Assembly: GCA_002308555.1 (NCBI GenBank)
Contig: DBWD01000107.1
Coordinates: 1 to 5,317, forward strand
DNA length: 5,317 nucleotides
Origin: a bacterium UBP3_UBA1247
GTDB lineage: Bacteria > UBA3054
Reading direction: 5' to 3'
This document shows positions 1-5,317 of this stretch, piece by piece (the stretch's first letter is position 1; each line of letters opens with the position of its first letter). Made by a program: the position numbers and the translations under genes. Below the pieces are notes generated by a model, which was not told where the DNA came from, did not search any database, and was given only the letters and a program-made list of their open reading frames with translations.

Positions 1-206
1 ACTATGACGGTCTTGACGCCGCAGGGGGCCATCTTCTTGGCCACGTCGCGAATGTCTTTCTCGTCGGGCTGGCCCAGGTCAGCCGTGAAGCAGAGGACTT
101 TCGCCCCGGCTTCCCTTAAGCGCACGGAAATGGTTTTGCTGTCCAAGCCGCCGGACACGCAGATGCCGAGTTTTTTACCTTTGAGATCGTTGACTGAAAG
201 CGCCAT
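1..206 (-). CDS. argG: Argininosuccinate synthase, N-terminal part (runs off left edge)
   Basis: Partial gene; the first 68 codons are visible. The product would join citrulline and aspartate using ATP to make argininosuccinate, the penultimate step of arginine synthesis, in the cytoplasm. Seen in the sequence: a PP-loop ATP-binding motif SGGLDS at residues 18-23 after the hydrophobic strand KLGICV, and FTADLGQPDE at residues 40-49, which matches the conserved aspartate/GQ segment of the family. The ATG at 206 is preceded at 7 nt by AGGAG (minus strand, 218-214), which fixes the start. The loop reads SGGLDSKT rather than the common SGGLDTS, so this is a divergent subgroup of ArgG or, less likely, another PP-loop ligase. 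It starts 34 bp after the stop of the upstream SUMF1 gene, on the same strand and without a visible promoter, so it is probably the distal gene of that unit. The C-terminal part is outside the window. Confidence 0.85.
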   Translation of the reverse strand, partial: MALSVNDLKGKKLGICVSGGLDSKTISVRLREAGAKVLCFTADLGQPDEKDIRDVAKKMAPCGVKTVI

Positions 207-212
207 AAATAT

Positions 213-218
213 TCTCCT
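213..218 (-). promoter_or_regulatory. Ribosome binding site of argG
   Basis: On the minus strand the sequence AAGGAGA sits in an A-rich stretch about 7 nt before the ATG at 206. It is one of the best Shine-Dalgarno matches in the window and decides the argG start. Confidence 0.75.
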
Positions 219-240
219 TTTTTTGATTGCTTTTTATGTT

Positions 241-1476
241 TTACGGTTCCACGATGACCATGCGGAAACCGTAGTTTGTATGCTGTGAACCAACCATGGC
301 CGGATTTCTGCGGCCGATGCGGCAGTCCACCGGGTTGTTTTCGCTGGCCCCTCCGCGGCGCAGCCTCTGTCCTTGCGTGCTTATCTGATGGAGAGGGCCG
401 ACGGGGTCGGTGACGGGAGAGCTTCCCAGATGGTCCTGGGTCCAGTCCAGGCACCATTCCCAGACGTTGCCGTGCATGTCGTAAAGGCCGATACAGTTGG
501 GGGCCTTCAATCCGACGTCGCGAATGTTGGTCTTGTACCAAGCCACGACGTTGAGGTTGGTATCCGTAGTGGCATCGGTCTTGGCGTACGGGGTGCCGTT
601 GTTCCAAGTCAAATCGCCGATGAAAGTGCCGTCCCCCTTGCTGCGGGCGGCCATTTCCCACTGCGCGTCGGTGGGCAGATCGAAAGTGACATCGCCGCCT
701 ACCTTGGTGCGCAGCTTATCGAAGAAGCTGCCGGTGTCGACGCTGTAGCCGAGGCCCGGCCAGTTCGTGCCGACGTTGCTGCCTCTCAGGTCGGTATAAT
801 CCAAGCCCGTCTTGGGCTTCATGGAAGTAATGGTCGTCTCGCTGTCGATCTTGGCAAACTGCGCCTCGGTAGTCGTGTAGATCGCGATGTAGAAAGGCTT
901 GGTGATGGTGACGCTGTGAACGTCCTCATTGTTGTAGTTGCCGTTGAAATAGGCTTGGTCCTCGGCGCTGGAACCCATCGTGAAAGTGCCGGGCTCGACT
1001 CTCCTGAACCAGATCTCCGTCCGCTTGGGAGAGGTGTCTGAGGATAAAGGATCATCGAATCTCTCGCTTATCCGGTACGTGTTCAGATCGAGCACGAGAT
1101 ACTTGGCCGGCATGGCCGATTCCCTGGCCACGATCACTACTTGCACATCCGAGGCGTCAACGGTCGCGCCCAGATCCTGATAGGCGTCCCAGGTCACTCG
1201 CCTGGTTCCCTCGCCCATCACCACGCGGCTCGCGCCGTCACCGGAAAGAGACTGAAGCGGAAAGGGTGAGCCGCTGCCTACCTGTCCGTAAAAACCCAGT
1301 TTGAATAATGGCATTCCGCTGTTGGCGCCGGAGGTCAGGGTATAGTCGATGTCCACCTTGCCGTTCCAGGGCCAGCGCTGGGTGCAGCTGATATTCGAGA
1401 CAATGTCTCCCCATGAGGCCGAGGCAATGACAAGCGCAAGAGCAAATATCGCGGTTATTATTTTCTTAGTCGTCAT
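241..1476 (-). CDS. Secreted SUMF1-fold (FGE-sulfatase family) protein, second paralogue
   Basis: 411 residues. Residues 1 to about 22 form a signal peptide (KK, then the hydrophobic run IITAIFALALVIASA), so the protein is exported. Residues about 24-137 form an all-beta-looking N-terminal region with the motifs WPWNGKVDIDY (35-45), GDGASRVVMGEGTRRVTWDA (79-98) and AKYLVLDL (124-131). Residues about 154-409 are a SUMF1/FGE-sulfatase domain: EIWFRRVEPGTFTMGS at its start, FDLPTDAQWEMAAR (265-278), the family hallmark MHGNVWEWCLDW (334-345), RRGG (373-376) and the terminal YGFRMV. Aligned by eye with formylglycine-generating enzyme, the first copper-binding cysteine is Asn380 and the second is kept as Cys385. 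A formylglycine-forming activity is therefore unlikely; a binding, structural or other enzymatic role is possible. The gene begins 12 bp after its paralogue, whose stop is a tandem TGA TAG. The ribosome site is weak (TAGG), which suggests translational coupling. Family assignment is firm; function is unknown. Confidence 0.88.
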   Translation of the reverse strand: MTTKKIITAIFALALVIASASWGDIVSNISCTQRWPWNGKVDIDYTLTSGANSGMPLFKLGFYGQVGSGSPFPLQSLSGDGASRVVMGEGTRRVTWDAYQDLGATVDASDVQVVIVARESAMPAKYLVLDLNTYRISERFDDPLSSDTSPKRTEIWFRRVEPGTFTMGSSAEDQAYFNGNYNNEDVHSVTITKPFYIAIYTTTEAQFAKIDSETTITSMKPKTGLDYTDLRGSNVGTNWPGLGYSVDTGSFFDKLRTKVGGDVTFDLPTDAQWEMAARSKGDGTFIGDLTWNNGTPYAKTDATTDTNLNVVAWYKTNIRDVGLKAPNCIGLYDMHGNVWEWCLDWTQDHLGSSPVTDPVGPLHQISTQGQRLRRGGASENNPVDCRIGRRNPAMVGSQHTNYGFRMVIVEP

Positions 1477-1488
1477 ACGCGGTGCCTA

Positions 1489-2748
1489 TCAAGGTTGAAC
1501 CAAAACAAGACGGATCCCGTAGTCTGAATATGTCGAGCCGGAGCCTGGCTGAGCGCGTCTAGGAATGCGGCAGTCTATGGGATTGTTGCCATAGCTTCCG
1601 CAACGCCGTGAATTCTTCGGTCCGCTGTTGGTTGGCGCGCCCACCGGATCGGCGGTTATACGGGCTAGTTCGTTGTCTGTAAGACCATATTTGTTGTCAT
1701 ACCAGTCCAGGCACCATTCCCAAACGTTGCCGTGTATGTCATAAATGCCTATCAAATTCGGCTTCTTCGTACCGACCTCGTGCATACTGCCTCCGGAATT
1801 GGCCTTGTACCAGGCGAGCTTGTCAAGGTTGTCATCGACCTTTTTGTCAGTGGAAACATAAGGACTGCCGTCGTTCCAGCAGCAGAGCCCCAAAAACGTT
1901 CCGTCGCCTACGGAGCGGGAAGCCATTTCAAACTGCCCTTCCGTAGGAAGATCGATCGTCAAGCTGTTTTTCGTCTTGGCGCGCATGCGGCCCAGGAAGC
2001 TGTTGGTGTCCACCCTGTGGTCGGTGAAGGTCGGCCAGGTGGCGCCCTTATCCGATCCCCTTATGTAAGCGTAGCTGGTGCTCGTCTTGGGTATGAGGGA
2101 CGCGCTCGCGGTCTCGGAATCGATCTTGGAAAACTGCGCCACGGTGATCTCGAAGATGGAAATATAGAGACTTTTGGTCAGGCTGACCTGGTGACGCGGT
2201 TCGGATTTTTTGCTGGACCAGTTGGAATCGAAGTAGCCCCAGTCGGTGGAATCGGAGCCCATGTAGAAAGTGCCCGGCTCCACTCTTCTGAACCAGATCT
2301 CGCCGGACTTGCTGGTCGAGCCGGTCGTTACGGTGCTGACGTTCGTGCTGGCGGCGTAGGAGAAGGTGTAGTCGCTAAGGTCGAGGATAATATACTTGGC
2401 GGAGCTCGTCACTTCCTCGGCCGTCACGGCGATCTGCAGACCGCTCACCTGCGCGCTTGGATAAGTCTGCGGCGCGTCCCAGGTCGCTCTTTTGCTGCCG
2501 GCGCCCAAAACGATCCCGGCGGCGCCGTCGCCCTCCAGGTCCGTCAGCCGGAAGCTCTCTCCCCCATTGACCTTGGCGTAAAACTTCACGTCGAAGACCG
2601 GGTCAGAGTTCGCGCTGTTCAAAACGTAATCGATCTCCACCTTGCCGTCCCAGGGCCAGCACTGATGACAGGTAACGCTTCCAACCGTATTGGCAAAAGC
2701 GCTTAAGCAAACAAAAGCGGCTAATATGAAAGCAAATACGTTTCTCAT
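1489..2748 (-). CDS. Secreted SUMF1-fold (FGE-sulfatase family) protein, first paralogue
   Basis: 419 residues from the ATG at 2748. The frame is open up to an ATG at 2946, but that longer start would lie deep inside the upstream gene. The 2748 start has GGGAGGG five bases ahead and is followed at once by a good signal peptide with an AFA cleavage site near residue 19. Residues about 20-130 are the same N-terminal region as in the downstream gene: WPWDGKVEIDY (31-41), a GDGAAGIVLGAGSKRATWDA block and AKYIILDL (117-124). Residues about 150-417 are the SUMF1 domain, with EIWFRRVEPGTFYMGS, IDLPTEGQFEMASR, IHGNVWEWCLDW (338-349) and the terminal YGIRLV. At the FGE copper site the first cysteine is Asn388 and the second Cys393; an extra Cys383 replaces a glycine of the usual RGG. 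The start codon overlaps the stop of the PEP-CTERM gene as ATGA, indicating coupled translation. Substrate or partner is not known. Confidence 0.88.
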   Translation of the reverse strand: MRNVFAFILAAFVCLSAFANTVGSVTCHQCWPWDGKVEIDYVLNSANSDPVFDVKFYAKVNGGESFRLTDLEGDGAAGIVLGAGSKRATWDAPQTYPSAQVSGLQIAVTAEEVTSSAKYIILDLSDYTFSYAASTNVSTVTTGSTSKSGEIWFRRVEPGTFYMGSDSTDWGYFDSNWSSKKSEPRHQVSLTKSLYISIFEITVAQFSKIDSETASASLIPKTSTSYAYIRGSDKGATWPTFTDHRVDTNSFLGRMRAKTKNSLTIDLPTEGQFEMASRSVGDGTFLGLCCWNDGSPYVSTDKKVDDNLDKLAWYKANSGGSMHEVGTKKPNLIGIYDIHGNVWEWCLDWYDNKYGLTDNELARITADPVGAPTNSGPKNSRRCGSYGNNPIDCRIPRRAQPGSGSTYSDYGIRLVLVQP

Positions 2749-2760
2749 CCGCGCCCTCCC
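2745..2760 (-). promoter_or_regulatory. Start/stop overlap ATGA with ribosome site GGGAGGG
   Basis: The stop TGA of the PEP-CTERM gene (2747-2745) shares bases with the ATG of the SUMF1 gene (2748-2746). GGGAGGG at 2760-2754 lies inside the last codons of the upstream gene, five bases before the ATG. This arrangement points to translational coupling and sets the start of the downstream gene. Confidence 0.75.
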
Positions 2761-3560
2761 TTTTTTCTCGCGGCAAAAAAAGCCGCCAAAACGAGAAGCG
2801 CGCATTGCATGAGCGGCTCCGGCAGGATCTTGATGACTGGCTGCGCGCATATCGCCGCGTAGGTCTGAGTCCCGGCCTCGTTTTGGATCTCGTAAGCAAG
2901 CGTGTAAGTGACATCGGCCGGCACTTCCGCGCTCAGATAATCCCAATTGAAGGTCCCGTGTCCGTCCACGGAGCTTTCGTAAAGATCATAGGACGACGGG
3001 AAGGCCTCGTGAGAGATCGCCCGGACTTTGATCACCCTGTCGCTGCCTTCGGCCCAATGGGAGTCGTAAACGATATCGTCGGCGGTCAAAAGCGTCAGCC
3101 TGTATCCGGGAGCGGTCCCCACGGTGTCGAGGGAAAAATTGCCGGACCAGGTGCCCTCGTCCTGCAGGGTGGAGGCAACACGCACGGTGGCCGTCTTTGT
3201 GCTGACAGCCTCATTGCCGCTTTTCGTGGTGAAGGTAAGCAGATAATTCTCGTTGAGATCGGCGTTGTCGACAAAGTAATCCCAGGCGTTGCTGCTGGTG
3301 CTGTTAGCGCCTTTCAGCACGGCGATCTCATAAACGGCGCCGCTGGTCAGTCCCACCGCCGTGATCTCCGCCTCATCGGCGACTCCCCCATACCAAACGG
3401 TGCTGACGAACAAAGGATCGCTCAACTTCAGGCCGACGGTCTGCGGAAGCGCGGTGTCTATGGAGAAACTATCCGACCATACCGTTTCATAGCTGGCGCT
3501 GGCCGTGAGAACGGCGCCGCAAAGCAAAAAGAAAGCCGATATTTTTGAGATATTGGACAT
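2745..3560 (-). CDS. PEP-CTERM sorted surface protein with two tandem repeat domains
   Basis: 271 residues. A signal peptide (residues 1 to about 22, ending ASAS) and a C-terminal PEP-CTERM tail frame the protein. The tail is LPEP at 246-249, a hydrophobic run LMQCALLVLAAFFAA (250-264), then RKK (265-267) and four more residues. In known PEP-CTERM systems an exosortase cleaves at this tail and the protein ends up at the outer surface or in exopolysaccharide; no exosortase gene is in the window. Between these lie two repeats of about 100 residues, roughly 28-128 and 138-246. They share the openings WSDSFSIDT and WSGNFSLDT, and later NAWDYFVDNADLNENYLLTF aligned with FNWDYLSAEVPADVTYTLAY; both look like beta-sandwich modules. 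The ATG at 3560 has AAAGGGG just ahead and an extended -10 promoter further upstream. It is the first gene of the unit. No enzymatic motif is seen, so an adhesive, structural or matrix role is only a guess. Confidence 0.82.
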   Translation of the reverse strand: MSNISKISAFFLLCGAVLTASASYETVWSDSFSIDTALPQTVGLKLSDPLFVSTVWYGGVADEAEITAVGLTSGAVYEIAVLKGANSTSSNAWDYFVDNADLNENYLLTFTTKSGNEAVSTKTATVRVASTLQDEGTWSGNFSLDTVGTAPGYRLTLLTADDIVYDSHWAEGSDRVIKVRAISHEAFPSSYDLYESSVDGHGTFNWDYLSAEVPADVTYTLAYEIQNEAGTQTYAAICAQPVIKILPEPLMQCALLVLAAFFAARKKGGRG

Positions 3561-3583
3561 GTTCCCCTTTGACGATCTCTAAC

Positions 3584-3605
3584 TTAATAATATTTTGATT
3601 ATTAA
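3584..3605. repeat. AT-only inverted repeat at the predicted transcription start
   Basis: Perfect 8-bp arms TTAATAAT (3584-3591) and ATTATTAA (3598-3605) flank a 6-nt centre. The repeat spans about -2 to +20 relative to the predicted start of the PEP-CTERM unit. It could be an operator for a dimeric repressor or a weak hairpin at the mRNA 5' end. It has no GC-rich stem, so it does not look like an intrinsic terminator for the upstream MATE gene. Confidence 0.45.
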
Positions 3606-3609
3606 AGAA

Positions 3610-3639
3610 ATTATATCATTTAAGGGGCATAGCGCGCAA
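3610..3639 (-). promoter_or_regulatory. Extended -10 promoter for the PEP-CTERM/SUMF1 unit
   Basis: On the minus strand TATAAT (3615-3610) is a perfect -10 box and is preceded by TGA, giving the extended form TGnTATAAT. A weak -35, TTGCGC (3639-3634), stands 18 bp upstream. The predicted start is near 3603, leaving a leader of about 42 nt before the ATG at 3560. The promoter begins within a few bases of the MATE stop codon. Confidence 0.65.
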
Positions 3640-3644
3640 GGCGA

Positions 3645-5030
3645 TCACATATCAGATTTTTCCATGACCTGGATCTTCTCCCATTTGCCGCTCCGGAAGC
3701 GCCGCCAGAAGATGATCGCGAAAATGGAAAACAGCACGCCTATTATGGACCAGACCGCGTAGATGCCCAGGTGCAGGACCTCGGAGGCCACGTAAAGCGC
3801 CGGCACGAAGAAGAGCCAGTTCAGGACAACGGAGCAGACCATCGGGTACATGGTGTCCCCCGCCGAGCGCAGCGCGTTGTTCAAGCCGATGTTCACCACG
3901 TCCAGGAAATTGAAGAGCATCATGGAATAGAGAAGATTCCTGGTCATGACGTAGACCGCCTCGGAATGACGCCCGCCGCAGAAGAGCTCGAAAATATCCC
4001 TGGTGAAAATGATGATCAAGGTCGCGATGACCACCACCATGCCCTCCCCCAGCCATAAGCCCTGATAGACCGCCTTCTTGCCAAGGTCCTTCCTGCCCAT
4101 GCCGATGAACTGCGCCATAATAATGGCAGCGCCCTGCGCCACGGAAAGGATGGGCATGAAGATAAGGTTCTGGATGCTGAAGGTGACGGTTGTGGCGTTC
4201 AGGGCGTCGTCGCCGATCCTGCCGGTGAAGAGGATCTGGGCGGAAAAAGCCGCGTTGTCCAAGCCGAACATCAGGCCCGTGGGCAGGCCGAAACGCAGAA
4301 GGTTCAGGAAGGAAGCCTTCTTGAAACGCCATTCCCGGAAAAAGGAATACTCCTTCGTGGAAGGCATGGCGAGGATGAAAACAACCAGGGCGAGGGTGGT
4401 GAAAAGCCCCGCGATGATCGTGGCGATGGCCGCGCCGGTGATGCCAAGCTCCGGGGAGCCGAACTTGCCGAAAATGAAAACGTAGTTCAAAAAGACGTTG
4501 ACGGCGCAGCCGAAAACGTTGGAAATGGTGGAGACCCAGACCATGGAGCGGCCGTTGAAAAAGCCGGACAGAACGATATTGGTCAGGGGGATGATCATGT
4601 AGAAGGCCATGTAGGAAAAATAGGCTTTCTCCATGGCCAGGATGTTCGGGGAATGGGCGGCCTTCTCCAGGAGAAGAAGCCCGAGCGGCCGGGAGATCCA
4701 GGGCACCGTGGTTCCCACCAGCCAGACGAAGTAAAGGCTCTGCCAGACGGAGACGGAGACCATGCGCTTGTCGTTGGCGCCGAAATACTGGGCCACCAGC
4801 GTGGCGGTGTAGACGGCCACGCCGGCGAAAAAGCACTGCACCGTGAAGCTCATGACGCCGGCGCCCATGGAGGCGCCCGCGGCGTCGAGATCGTAGTGCG
4901 CCAGCATCATGCGGTCACAGAAAAGCAAGACCGCGAAAGTGGCGTTGGTGATGAGCATGGGGAAGGAGACCTTCGCGATCCTCCTCAAAATGTCCCACCT
5001 GCCCGTTGTTACTTCCATATTTTCAGTCAT
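3645..5030 (-). CDS. MATE family efflux transporter
   Basis: 461 residues, the usual length for the family, with about twelve hydrophobic segments in the inner membrane (roughly 22-40, 55-75, 93-112, 133-153, 163-185, 196-222, 243-265, 275-300, 322-345, 360-380, 390-415 and 420-442). MATE proteins export drugs or other organic cations in exchange for sodium ions or protons. The two-fold internal repeat is visible: VAQYFGANDKR at 79-89 matches MAQFIGMGRKD at 305-315 in the second half. Other family signs are the acidic FCDRMMLAH in the first helix (Asp39), NVFLNYVFIFG followed by GITGAAIAT (178-204), and LNNALRSAGDTMYPM (383-397). Substrate cannot be told from sequence. Neither the ATG at 5030 nor the in-frame ATG at 5018 has a Shine-Dalgarno sequence. 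The promoter just upstream places the first ATG only about 3 nt from the predicted transcript start. The gene diverges from the plus-strand membrane protein gene. Confidence 0.93.
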   Translation of the reverse strand: MTENMEVTTGRWDILRRIAKVSFPMLITNATFAVLLFCDRMMLAHYDLDAAGASMGAGVMSFTVQCFFAGVAVYTATLVAQYFGANDKRMVSVSVWQSLYFVWLVGTTVPWISRPLGLLLLEKAAHSPNILAMEKAYFSYMAFYMIIPLTNIVLSGFFNGRSMVWVSTISNVFGCAVNVFLNYVFIFGKFGSPELGITGAAIATIIAGLFTTLALVVFILAMPSTKEYSFFREWRFKKASFLNLLRFGLPTGLMFGLDNAAFSAQILFTGRIGDDALNATTVTFSIQNLIFMPILSVAQGAAIIMAQFIGMGRKDLGKKAVYQGLWLGEGMVVVIATLIIIFTRDIFELFCGGRHSEAVYVMTRNLLYSMMLFNFLDVVNIGLNNALRSAGDTMYPMVCSVVLNWLFFVPALYVASEVLHLGIYAVWSIIGVLFSIFAIIFWRRFRSGKWEKIQVMEKSDM

Positions 5031-5039
5031 AATATAAAG

Positions 5040-5068
5040 ATTTTACTATATAAGCGGAAAGCAGTCAA
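5040..5068 (-). promoter_or_regulatory. Promoter of the MATE gene
   Basis: On the minus strand a -35 TTGACT (5068-5063, one mismatch from consensus) is followed after exactly 17 bp by TAAAAT (5045-5040, one mismatch). The predicted start is near 5033, three bases before the ATG at 5030. Confidence 0.65.
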
Positions 5069-5080
5069 AACGCGGCGGTC

Positions 5081-5109
5081 TTGTCTGGTGGGGAAAATTA
5101 ACATATAAT
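5081..5109 (+). promoter_or_regulatory. Promoter of the divergent membrane protein gene
   Basis: TTGTCT (5081-5086) and a perfect TATAAT (5104-5109) are separated by exactly 17 bp. The predicted start near 5116-5117 leaves a leader of about 22 nt to the ATG at 5139. The -35 boxes of this promoter and the MATE promoter are only 12 bp apart, back to back. Confidence 0.7.
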
Positions 5110-5122
5110 ATCCCTCAATAAT

Positions 5123-5132
5123 GGAAGGAAAG
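5123..5132 (+). promoter_or_regulatory. Ribosome binding site deciding the start at 5139
   Basis: The purine run GGAAGGAAAG ends six bases before the ATG at 5139. An in-frame ATG at 5121 lies only about 4-5 nt after the predicted transcript start and has no ribosome site of its own, so 5139 is the better start. Confidence 0.65.
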
Positions 5133-5138
5133 CCAATT

Positions 5139-5317
5139 ATGCCTGAAAAGAAAAAACTGATACCGAAAGCGCTGGAACCTTTGATCTTCCTTGTCATCTT
5201 CTTCGCGCTCTTCGGCTTCATGGCCCATATCATGGGAGCCAAGAACATGGTCAGGACGATCATGTACACCGGACACGACCTGCTTCTCAATACCTGCTTC
5301 TACCTGATGGCGGTCTG
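5139..5317 (+). CDS. Integral membrane protein, possibly nucleoside-recognition domain family (5' part, runs off right edge)
   Basis: Partial gene; 59 codons are visible. A short basic N-terminus (MPEKKKLIPKALE) is followed by a strong hydrophobic helix PLIFLVIFFALFGFMAHIMG. A linker AKNMVRTIMYTGHDLL then leads into a second hydrophobic segment LLNTCFYLMAV that is cut by the window edge. The overall pattern and the segment around HDLLLNTCFYLMAV recall, from memory, membrane proteins annotated with the nucleoside-recognition (Gate / spore maturation SpmA-B-like) domain. This is a tentative family call, since most of the protein is missing. It has its own promoter and ribosome site and is transcribed away from the MATE gene. 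The neighbouring transporter gives no firm hint of its substrate. Confidence 0.55.
   Translation, partial: MPEKKKLIPKALEPLIFLVIFFALFGFMAHIMGAKNMVRTIMYTGHDLLLNTCFYLMAV

Noticed and set aside
207..240. Separate promoter for argG
   Set aside because: TAAAAC and CATAAA were considered as -10 boxes, but no acceptable -35 stands at 16-18 bp upstream.
373..1041. 222-codon open frame on the plus strand
   Set aside because: Antisense to the second SUMF1 gene and without recognisable motifs.
1732..2706. 324-codon open frame on the plus strand
   Set aside because: It lies antisense within the first SUMF1 gene, has no family motifs, and is explained by the GC-rich third positions of the real gene.
2749..2946. 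N-terminal extension of the first SUMF1 protein to an ATG at 2946
   Set aside because: It would overlap the PEP-CTERM gene by about 200 bases and gives an Arg- and Cys-rich leader, whereas the ATG at 2748 has a ribosome site and a signal peptide right after it.
2805..3548. 247-codon open frame on the plus strand
   Set aside because: Antisense to the PEP-CTERM gene, which has a signal peptide, repeats and a sorting tail; the plus-strand product has none.
3561..3644. Intrinsic terminator after the MATE gene
   Set aside because: No GC-rich stem with a following T run is visible on the minus strand; the only symmetric element is made of A and T and lies at a promoter.
3652..4836. 394-codon open frame on the minus strand
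   Set aside because: Overlaps the MATE gene in another frame and its product is rich in His, Arg and Gly, typical of a shadow frame.
5027..5290. 87-codon minus-strand frame with hydrophobic stretches
   Set aside because: It is antisense to the divergent membrane protein gene, crosses both predicted promoters and has no ribosome site; its hydrophobicity mirrors the opposite strand.

Overview
The window looks like bacterial chromosome from a Gram-negative member of the PVC group, most likely a Kiritimatiellota or Lentisphaerota relative, possibly gut-derived. This placement is inference. It rests on a PEP-CTERM sorting tail, tandem secreted SUMF1-fold proteins whose N-terminal region carries a WPWxGKVxIDY motif, and an argininosuccinate synthase with an SGGLDSKT loop. 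No rRNA or marker gene is present to confirm it.

Layout: four complete genes and one partial gene lie on the minus strand, and one partial gene on the plus strand. Reading the minus strand 5' to 3', a MATE multidrug/cation antiporter (5030-3645) is followed by an 84-bp AT-rich gap with an extended -10 promoter. Next come a two-repeat PEP-CTERM surface protein (3560-2745), a first secreted SUMF1-domain protein (2748-1489) and a second, paralogous one (1476-241). The last gene is the 5' end of argG (206-1, running off the left edge). The PEP-CTERM gene and the first SUMF1 gene overlap by four bases (ATGA), the two SUMF1 genes are 12 bp apart, and argG follows after 34 bp. These four genes therefore look like one transcription unit. 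The plus-strand gene at the right edge (from 5139) encodes the start of an integral membrane protein, tentatively of the nucleoside-recognition domain family. It diverges from the MATE gene across back-to-back sigma70-type promoters.

How the genes may work together: the PEP-CTERM protein and the two SUMF1 proteins all carry signal peptides and are translated from closely packed, partly coupled frames, so a joint cell-envelope role is plausible. Both SUMF1 proteins lack one of the two catalytic cysteines of formylglycine-generating enzyme, so they are probably not sulfatase activators. The function of the trio is unknown. argG probably depends on read-through from this unit, because no promoter is visible directly in front of it. 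No RNA genes, CRISPR arrays, insertion sequences or clear intrinsic terminators were seen, and no gap without a gene exceeds about 110 bp.
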